Shown here: positions 20,862-25,323 of the stretch, piece after piece
Layout: each line of letters starts with the position of its first letter
Numbering within the stretch: the stretch's first letter is position 1
The notes under the pieces: generated by a model
Database searches by the model: none
What the model was told of the DNA's origin: nothing
The model's input: only the letters and a program-made list of their open reading frames with translations
Translations under genes and position numbers: made by a program
Assembly (NCBI GenBank): GCA_964550025.1
Contig: CAZJYI010000153.1
Coordinates: forward strand, 1 to 25,323
Direction of reading: 5' to 3'
Source: CAZJYI01 sp964550025
GTDB lineage: Bacteria; Verrucomicrobiota; Kiritimatiellia; UBA8416; CAYOBW01
Length of the DNA: 25,323 bases

Positions 20862-21155
20862 GTGAAGATAGTCCCAGCAGTTGCTGCGGTTTGCTTGCTC
20901 CTCGTACTGGTCCCGGGGCTTCTGGTCTACTGGTACGTTGGCGAGCCTGTCTCCAATACAGATCTTGCCCAGCTTGAGCATTGCACCGACAAGCGGTCAG
21001 TAGCCAGGTTGCTCGGACAGCCGACGTCAACCTACTATGGGAACGGGAAGGAGTGGTGGGTGTATCACGGCAGCTTTCTCGGGATACGGACCGTCATTCA
21101 TCTGGATGTCATATTCACCAATGACACGTACTGTGGATGGAGCAAGATGGATTGA
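20862..21155 (+). CDS. Small anchored protein, SmpA/BamE-like in style
   Basis: A 97-residue protein starting at GTG with AAGGAG five bases upstream. A signal anchor (AVAAVCLLLVLVPGLLVYWY) is followed by SVARLLGQPTSTYYGNGKEW and WVYHGSFLG, close to the 'LG-x-P...W-x-Y' ending of SmpA/OmlA-type modules. By analogy it would lie on the outer face of the inner membrane, but no partner is known. The next gene starts 30 bp downstream. Confidence 0.7.
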   Translation: MKIVPAVAAVCLLLVLVPGLLVYWYVGEPVSNTDLAQLEHCTDKRSVARLLGQPTSTYYGNGKEWWVYHGSFLGIRTVIHLDVIFTNDTYCGWSKMD

Positions 21156-21185
21156 TGGCAAGCTGAACAAGGATGCGCGGAACCA

Positions 21186-21941
21186 ATGATCATAGTCTGG
21201 CTATTCTTCGGTATCCCCTTGTGCCTGCTCCTGCTTGAGCCGGCATACCACATCCTCAAAGCCAAGGGGTACTCCATCCGTGCCGTGCTCTCTCCCTTCG
21301 CAGCCGTTTTCGCCGTCAGCGTGACGGTGGCAAACGTCTTTCCGGCCGCATATCTCGTGGCGATCGTCTCATCGGCCGGCCTGTGGCTCACTGCAAAGGG
21401 CTTGCCATACAGGGAAGGCTGTCCCGGCGAGGGCTATCTCAAGTTCGAAACCGTCCGCACGCCGCCGTGCTTGTTTTCGGATCAGCAACTCAGACAGCGA
21501 ATCACCCTCGACGGTCTCGGCGTGCAATATGGCTGTCCCGGCTTCATCGTATCCCACGTCCTGCCTCCCGCGGCCTGGGCCACCGGAGGATTGCGCCTGC
21601 TCATACCAAGCCGTCATTATCGGCAAGCGGTGCAGGCGCTTTCCCCGGCCCCAGCTTCCCTTGAATTGCCGGACTCGTTCGTTCCGCCCCCTGCCGAAAC
21701 CGAGATTGTGGAAACCGATGGTGTTGCCCAGGCAACGCTGGTAGTGCTGGCACAGACAACACTGATCTTTGCCGCGTGGCAACGGCTGGCACCGGCCTTG
21801 CAGTGGGAACCGGGTGATTTCGGCGGCGCCCTTCGGGTTGCCGCCGCCATGGGCATACTGACTTTCGTTCTGGTGATGCGGTCATGCAGATGCAGGCCTG
21901 CTCTCGGAAAGAGCAGGCTACATGGGATAAGAGATGACTGA
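21186..21941 (+). CDS. Membrane protein with a REP-derived C-terminus
   Basis: A 251-residue protein with an N-terminal helix (IIVWLFFGIPLCLLLLEPAY), one or two further helices at about 33-70 (AAVFAVSVTVANVFPAAYLV), a soluble middle domain (FIVSHVLPPAAWATGGLRLL) and two C-terminal helices at about 185-235. The final residues RCRPALGKSRLHGIRDD are encoded by a CTAC-flanked hairpin (21896-21921), so a repeat seems to have run into or replaced the natural end. It overlaps the acetyltransferase gene by 8 bp. No family recognised. Confidence 0.65.
   Translation: MIIVWLFFGIPLCLLLLEPAYHILKAKGYSIRAVLSPFAAVFAVSVTVANVFPAAYLVAIVSSAGLWLTAKGLPYREGCPGEGYLKFETVRTPPCLFSDQQLRQRITLDGLGVQYGCPGFIVSHVLPPAAWATGGLRLLIPSRHYRQAVQALSPAPASLELPDSFVPPPAETEIVETDGVAQATLVVLAQTTLIFAAWQRLAPALQWEPGDFGGALRVAAAMGILTFVLVMRSCRCRPALGKSRLHGIRDD
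21896..21921. repeat. CTAC-flanked hairpin (REP-like) inside a coding end
   Basis: Stem GCCTGCTCT, loop CGGAA, stem AGAGCAGGC, then CTAC at 21918-21921. It lies within the last codons of the membrane protein gene, 13 bp before the next start. Confidence 0.75.
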
Positions 21942-22428
21942 GAGTTTCCAGTTCATGAAGCCCGGCCGGCTCGTCGACGGCGACCTCAGGCTGGTCCTGG
22001 TGAAGGCGCATCCGGCCAACCCGGAGAAGGGACACGCCCCCTGGTACCAGTTTGATATGCGCAAGGTTGGAGGCAAAACGCGAATCGGGAGGATATCGCT
22101 TCGCGTTGGCTCCATCCGGAAGCTCCGCTGTCCCGGCCATGTTGGATACGAGGTGCACAAACGGTACCGCGGACACAGGTATGCTGCACGTGCCTGCCGG
22201 TTGCTGCTGTCCCTTGCGGCAGCCCACGGCCTCAAGGCTCTCTGGATCAACTGCGACCCCAAGAACACGGCGTCTGCCCGGACCCTCGAGCTTGCCGGCG
22301 GCAAGTACGTCGAGACTATACGCATCCCGAAAAGCCACGAGATGTACAGCCGGGGCGGCCGCTATCTGCGTCGCTACAGAATCGGCATCGGGAAGGAACT
22401 GCGGGACTCGCGTCTGCACAAGAGATGA
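21934..22428 (+). CDS. GNAT-family N-acetyltransferase
   Basis: A 164-residue protein that should transfer an acetyl group from acetyl-CoA to an amine. The order of blocks fits the RimJ/RimL-like branch of GNAT: GRISLRVGSIRKL (strands), GHVGYEVHKRYRGHRYAARA (the acetyl-CoA-binding loop and helix), LKALWINCDPKNTASARTLE (the strand and Asn/Ser signature) and LAGGKYVETI. No signal peptide, so cytoplasmic. The substrate cannot be told; small molecules and ribosomal protein N-termini are both known for the branch. It is translationally close to the membrane protein upstream (8-bp overlap). Confidence 0.88.
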   Translation: MTESFQFMKPGRLVDGDLRLVLVKAHPANPEKGHAPWYQFDMRKVGGKTRIGRISLRVGSIRKLRCPGHVGYEVHKRYRGHRYAARACRLLLSLAAAHGLKALWINCDPKNTASARTLELAGGKYVETIRIPKSHEMYSRGGRYLRRYRIGIGKELRDSRLHKR

Positions 22429-22554
22429 GATCTCTACGCGCATCATCGCCCGTCAAGGTCGCAACGGCGGTCGTCGCTGCAGCATGCACCGAAAGACTCC
22501 TCTTTCCCGAAACAGACGGAGTCCCCGGCATTGCCATCATGCTCTCCCTGAATA

Positions 22555-22666
22555 GTACCTGTTGCGGAAAGCCTGTGGCCCGTCCGCCACAGGCGGAAAC
22601 GCGGGCTTCCCCCAGACAATACGTTTTCGCGCCAGGTTCAGCCCGCTTCCGGCAGAAGCGGGCTAC
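22555..22666 (-). repeat. Composite interspersed repeat, copy C (inverted), with complete hairpins
   Basis: Inverted copy of the repeat at 11723 and 24347. On the plus strand it reads CCTGTTGCGGAAAGCC, then a hairpin (CCCGTCCGCC, ACA, GGCGGAAACGCGGG), a spacer, and a complete hairpin (GCCCGCTTC, CGGCA, GAAGCGGGC) with CTAC at 22663-22666. The foot of the other hairpin is GTGG rather than GTAG. The gap 22429-22714 holds nothing else gene-like. Confidence 0.85.
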
Positions 22667-22714
22667 TTGAGAGCGCACGAAACCCTTTTCCTCAACAGGA
22701 ACCAAATAAGGTCG

Positions 22715-23227
22715 ATGATCTACTTCTACATTCAACCTGAACAGATCGCTATCAAGCGTTTCAAGAACGGGCGGGAGCTCTACTCTGCCGTTGAACCCGC
22801 TCTCGTCGCCGTCATACGCAAACGCCACGAATGGCATGCCATCGCGGCCGGACGCGAGGCGGAGGCGGCCAAATCAGGGCACAAGGCTCCCATATTCCTC
22901 TGTAACCCCTTCAGGACGAGGGAACTGGTTTTGGAGGATGCGGACATTGCAGCCCAGTGTCTTCGTCTTCTGTACTTCGGTCCGGTCCTCAACCCGTTGA
23001 CGACACTGCTTCGACCAGAGATCACCGTACACCCTTGTATTGAGCCGGAGCGGCCGCTGTTGACCGTGGAGAGGCGCAACTTCAAAGAGATAGCCATGCG
23101 AGCCGGTGCGCGCGCGGCATACCTGTGTGAGCTCCCCACGATGCTGACTGCTCACATGCTCCAACGATCACGGCGCGAACCGACCGCAATCAGTAGCGAC
23201 GAAGGTCCGAGATCGAGGATTGGATGA
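22715..23227 (+). CDS. Short MreB-like (actin-fold) protein
   Basis: A 170-residue protein; the ATG at 22715 has AAGG five bases upstream, and the earlier open frame is repeat DNA. The run of blocks follows the N-terminal subdomain of MreB: IAIKRFKNGRELYSAVEPAL then VAVI (strand after the nucleotide loop), then WHAIAAGREAEAA, then LVLEDADIAAQCLRLLYFGP, and VERRNFKEIAMRAGARAAYL followed by CELPTM (the helix and strand that read GAR-x-x-YLxEEP in MreB). The DLGT phosphate loop and the whole C-terminal half are absent, so ATP binding is unlikely. Similar short 'rod shape-determining' homologues exist in proteobacteria. It sits beside a short FloA-like gene. Confidence 0.72.
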   Translation: MIYFYIQPEQIAIKRFKNGRELYSAVEPALVAVIRKRHEWHAIAAGREAEAAKSGHKAPIFLCNPFRTRELVLEDADIAAQCLRLLYFGPVLNPLTTLLRPEITVHPCIEPERPLLTVERRNFKEIAMRAGARAAYLCELPTMLTAHMLQRSRREPTAISSDEGPRSRIG

Positions 23228-23254
23228 TGTCACGTGAGCTCGTCTGCGGCATTC

Positions 23255-23283
23255 CTGGAATCGCGCGTTTCCCGCGGTTCCAG
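23255..23283. repeat. Intergenic hairpin
   Basis: Arms CTGGAATCGCG and CGCGGTTCCAG pair over 11 positions with one U-G wobble around a 7-base loop, between the MreB-like and FloA-like genes. It could attenuate or stabilise a shared transcript; no U-tract is present. Confidence 0.55.
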
Positions 23284-23333
23284 TGCAAACAGCGGCAATG
23301 GCGTCCCCTTGCGCTTGGTGCTCCCTATGGACA

Positions 23334-23681
23334 ATGGATAAGCTGTCACAACTAGTCTCAGACCTTGAGAAAGCAAGCGGGACGCCGATTGCCTTGCTCT
23401 TGCTCGTTGCCTATCTCGCCTGCACAGCCGGCCTTTTCTTAAAGTACGTGATCTCGAACTCCCATCTGCCTGGCCGTCAAGTCATCGGCATCGTCGGCAT
23501 GCGTCTCCGTGGAAACCCACCTATGTTGCTGATCGACGCCTTTATCAAGCTGCGCAAAATCCCCGTCGACACCTCCATTCAGGAGGTCGAGGTCGTCTAC
23601 ATCCGGAACAAGACGCAGGCATCTACATCGGACGCCCTTGTCAAGCTGGTCCAGGAACACCGCGAAAACCAAGACCGCTAA
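23334..23681 (+). CDS. Short FloA/flotillin-like N-terminal protein
   Basis: A 115-residue protein with a transmembrane helix at about residues 18-39 (PIALLLLVAYLACTAGLFLK). The soluble part matches the region just after the membrane segment of FloA (YqfA, UPF0365): VGMRLRGNPPMLLIDAFIKL, then SIQEVEVVYIRNKTQASTSD followed by ALVKLV, equivalent to 'GMRLRRVPP...ALIKA...ELEAHYLAGG...VVDAL' in FloA. Full FloA has about 330 residues; the SPFH core and oligomerisation tail are missing. It may modulate a full-length FloA or be a remnant. The start at 23334 is supported by duplication of exactly this segment at 23754; a GTG at 23283 is the alternative. Confidence 0.72.
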   Translation: MDKLSQLVSDLEKASGTPIALLLLVAYLACTAGLFLKYVISNSHLPGRQVIGIVGMRLRGNPPMLLIDAFIKLRKIPVDTSIQEVEVVYIRNKTQASTSDALVKLVQEHRENQDR

Positions 23682-23682
23682 A

Positions 23683-23717
23683 GTAGCCCGGCATCACCTC
23701 GGAGTTCCCCTCCGGGG
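23683..23717. repeat. GTAG-led imperfect hairpin (REP-like)
   Basis: GTAG (23683-23686) begins two bases after the FloA-like stop. A hairpin with arms CCTCGGAG (23697-23704) and CTCCGGGG (23710-23717) and loop TTCCC follows. It is less regular than the other elements. Confidence 0.5.
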
Positions 23718-23753
23718 CCGCGCAAGCGCGTCGGAGGATAGTCGTCCGTCAGA

Positions 23754-23828
23754 ATGGATAAGCTGTCACAGCTAGTCTCAGACATTGATGAGAAGGACCC
23801 TTCAAACACGCATCCGACCGACGTCTGA
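23754..23828 (+). pseudogene. Duplicated 5' end of the FloA-like gene
   Basis: An ATG at 23754 repeats the first 35 bases of the FloA-like gene with two substitutions (MDKLSQLVSD in both), then diverges and stops after 24 codons. The matching segments are 23333-23368 and 23753-23788. It looks like a partial duplication that left a truncated start. Confidence 0.7.
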
Positions 23829-23877
23829 TGGCGCATCCGCGCAGGTTCCGGCGACTGGGACGTTGAGCTGTGACACG

Positions 23878-24348
23878 ATGAAGGTAGCCCTGCTCGTCGC
23901 GACACTGGGGATATTGGGCGCCCTGGCCGGGTGTTCTCGATCGAGCCCGCCCCCCATGCCCGCCACCGTGAGCCCCATCGACTATCAGCGCTTCGTGGTT
24001 AACACGAATGGCCTGGGGCATTTCGTTCGTTGGCGCTTCACACTTGACGGCGCTGGCGAGGCAGGAATTGAGATTGACGACAGCAAGAACCAACGCCATG
24101 TCAGGGACGTACGAATCCTGACGCCGGAGCTAATCGCCGCGGTGCAGGAAGCCGTGAGAGACCTCTGCATCCCTCGTCTCGGAGGCGTAGATGAGTCTGT
24201 CGCTTCCGAGGCCATACCGGCAGTTGTGGTGACTTTGCTGCATGAAGACGGAGTGTACTCTCGGACCTGGCCAGTGAGCCGGGCACCTGAGTTCGGGGAT
24301 CTGGAACGCGCCCTGACAGAGCGAAGCGGATTGGGAACACACTTGTGA
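23878..24348 (+). CDS. Lipoprotein of unknown function
   Basis: A 156-residue protein with a good lipoprotein signal (LLVATLGILGALAGC; lipobox LAGC, Cys19), which sets the start at 23878 although the frame is open upstream. The mature part begins with a Ser/Pro linker (SRSSPPPMPA), followed by strand-rich sequence (HFVRWRFTLDGAGEAGIEI), a helix (LIAAVQEAVRDLC) and AVVVTLLHEDGVYSRTWPV. Its stop lies at the edge of composite repeat copy B. Family unknown. Confidence 0.75.
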   Translation: MKVALLVATLGILGALAGCSRSSPPPMPATVSPIDYQRFVVNTNGLGHFVRWRFTLDGAGEAGIEIDDSKNQRHVRDVRILTPELIAAVQEAVRDLCIPRLGGVDESVASEAIPAVVVTLLHEDGVYSRTWPVSRAPEFGDLERALTERSGLGTHL

Positions 24349-24443
24349 AGCGGGCCGAAACTGGGATGAAAGCGTGTCGTCAGGGGCAAGCCCGCGTTTC
24401 CGCCTGCGGCGGACGGGCTACTGGCTTTCCGCAACAGGAACTA
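24347..24443 (+). repeat. Composite interspersed repeat, copy B
   Basis: This copy starts in the stop region of the lipoprotein gene (GAAGCGGGCC), continues with a spacer (GTGTCGTCAGGGG), the second hairpin (GCCCGCGTTTCCGCC, TGC, GGCGGACGGGC), CTAC at 24418-24421 and the end box CTTTCCGCAACAGGAACTA. Same orientation as copy A. Confidence 0.85.
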
Positions 24444-24502
24444 GCTTGCGGCCAAAAGTGTGAGCGTAGTTCAGATGCTCTGCCTTTTCAGATGAGGAAC
24501 CC

Positions 24503-24790
24503 ATGACAGGAAAGCAATTCGATCGACTTCTGCTCATGCAGGGCACTGTGTGCATTCTGCTTGCGTCCCTGTGCCTTGTCGTCTTCCTCTTCCACCGCGG
24601 ATTTCGGAACGACGTGGACGAACGCATCGCCGGGCTGTCATCCGTCCCCATTGAGGTGGTTCAGCTCATTCTTGATGAATCTGACGTTACCCCCTACGTA
24701 GCGGTCCCCTCGTTCTCGGTCGGATTCCTTGGCACTGGTTGGCTTCTCTTCCGCCTCCGTAAGAGACGACAGTCCCTGACATCGGTATGA
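24503..24790 (+). CDS. Two-helix membrane protein
   Basis: A 95-residue protein with GAGGA four bases before the ATG. Helices at about residues 13-31 (GTVCILLASLCLVVFLFHRG) and 67-83 (VPSFSVGFLGTGWLLFRLRK) flank a soluble loop of about 35 residues (VPIEVVQLILDESDVTPYV). The Arg/Lys-rich tail suggests a cytoplasmic C-terminus. Its stop overlaps the next start (ATGA), so it is coupled to the DUF2809-like gene and may act with it. Confidence 0.7.
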   Translation: MTGKQFDRLLLMQGTVCILLASLCLVVFLFHRGFRNDVDERIAGLSSVPIEVVQLILDESDVTPYVAVPSFSVGFLGTGWLLFRLRKRRQSLTSV

Positions 24791-25179
24791 GCAAGAAGAT
24801 CCCATACCGGAACAGGCGGGACTACGCGGTGGTCATCGCGGGAGTCGTTGCGGCGGGTCTCGCGTCTCGATCACCTTTGGCGAAGCACCTTCCTGCGTTC
24901 ATCGCGACCTATGCAGGTGACACGCTCTGGGCGCTGACCGTCTTCCTCGCGCTGGGCTTCGTCTTCCCTCGCGCCCGCACGGTACTGCTGGCGTCTGTGG
25001 CCATTGTCCTGTCGTTCGGCGTGGAGATCAGCCAGCTCTACCATGCGGAGTGGATTGACGCTATCCGGGCCACCAGGATCGGGGCTCTGATCCTCGGGTT
25101 CGGATTCAAGTGGACCGACCTCTTGTGCTACACTGCAGGGTGCGCAATTGGCATGGCAGGTGAGATTCTGAGGTTCTGA
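24787..25179 (+). CDS. DUF2809-family membrane protein
   Basis: A 130-residue protein with about four transmembrane helices. The block order fits DUF2809: VVIAGVVAAGLASRSPLAKH, then AFIATYAGDTLWALTVFLAL with the conserved GD-x-LWA, then SFGVEISQLYHAEWIDAIRA with E-x-SQLYHA-x-W, and FGFKWTDLLCYTAGCAIGM with W-x-DLL-x-Y. The conserved Asp, Glu, Gln and His could line a membrane site, but the family's role is not established. It is the last protein gene before the tRNA. Confidence 0.85.
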   Translation: MSKKIPYRNRRDYAVVIAGVVAAGLASRSPLAKHLPAFIATYAGDTLWALTVFLALGFVFPRARTVLLASVAIVLSFGVEISQLYHAEWIDAIRATRIGALILGFGFKWTDLLCYTAGCAIGMAGEILRF

Positions 25180-25193
25180 AAGCTCTACACTGC

Positions 25194-25222
25194 TTGACTT
25201 CGGCGCGTCGGTACCCTACATT
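25194..25222 (+). promoter_or_regulatory. Predicted sigma70-type promoter of the tRNA gene
   Basis: TTGACT (25194-25199) and TACATT (25217-25222) are separated by 17 bases. Transcription would start about 6-8 bases further on, some 20 bases before the mature tRNA. Confidence 0.65.
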
Positions 25223-25247
25223 GCGCTTTGTTCTTCAAGCAGCTCTT

Positions 25248-25323
25248 GCGCCCGTAGCTCAATTGGATAGAGCGTTAGCCTCCGGAGCTAAAGGTTGCGC
25301 GTTCGATCCGCGCCGGGCGCACC
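25248..25323 (+). tRNA. tRNA-Arg (anticodon CCG)
   Basis: The sequence folds as a full tRNA: acceptor GCGCCCG with CGGGCGC, D arm GCTC...GAGC with GG in the loop, anticodon stem TTAGC/GCTAA with loop CTCCGGA (anticodon CCG, reading CGG), variable region AGGTT, and T arm GCGCG-TTCGATC-CGCGC. The discriminator is A, and CC of an encoded CCA is present before the window ends. Its 3' end is a potential integration site for islands. Confidence 0.95.

Noticed and set aside
22562..22714. N-terminal extension of the MreB-like gene
   Set aside because: The extra codons lie in composite repeat C; the ATG at 22715 has its own ribosome site.
415..24443. CRISPR array
   Set aside because: The repeats are dispersed, palindromic and irregularly spaced; there are no regular spacers and no cas genes.
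10200..25179. Integron-like cassette array of small one-strand genes
   Set aside because: Many neighbours overlap or are 10-40 bp apart, leaving no room for attC sites, and no integron integrase or GTTRRRY/RYYYAAC core pairs were seen.

Overview
The window looks like a chromosomal stretch of a GC-rich Gram-negative bacterium, most plausibly of the Planctomycetota/Verrucomicrobiota/Kiritimatiellota (PVC) group. This assignment is an inference from style: many small lineage-restricted envelope proteins, long HEAT/TPR-like secreted proteins, and intergenic DNA packed with short palindromic repeats. No marker gene fixes the taxon. Most genes have recognisable Shine-Dalgarno sites, and several neighbours overlap by 4-8 bases, so translation is often coupled.

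Layout. From base 1 to about 9695 all genes read on the minus strand. They are, in coordinate order, a zinc-ribbon protein (cut by the left edge), a secreted coiled-coil protein, a membrane protein, a LysM protein, a small orphan, two adjacent proteins of the PD-(D/E)XK nuclease fold (the first with a four-helix membrane tail), and a run of small membrane, secreted and lipoprotein genes, two of them frameshifted. A 500-bp divergent gap (9696-10199) separates this block from a plus-strand block (10200-25179).

The plus block opens with a predicted phosphodiester and lipid hydrolase group: an exported glycerophosphodiester phosphodiesterase, a membrane-anchored endonuclease/exonuclease/phosphatase (EEP) protein, and a second EEP protein fused through a two-unit tandem repeat to an alpha/beta-hydrolase. 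Small membrane proteins, lipoproteins and a large secreted alpha-solenoid protein follow. Next come a GNAT acetyltransferase, a short MreB-like protein and a short FloA (flotillin-like) N-terminal protein, then a lipoprotein and two coupled membrane proteins, the second of the DUF2809 type. A tRNA-Arg(CCG) with a good sigma70-type promoter closes the window.

Structure beyond genes. At least nine hairpins carry GTAG at the foot of the stem (CTAC when read from the other strand). This is the hallmark of REP elements mobilised by RAYT (TnpA_REP) proteins. Some occur as inverted pairs or triplets. Three copies of a composite repeat of about 100 bp combine two such hairpins. Several repeats reach into gene ends and supply C-terminal codons or stops. 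An exact 25-mer, a duplicated gene start and several single-base frameshifts also mark this as fluid accessory DNA. No transposase, integrase, CRISPR array or rRNA was seen.
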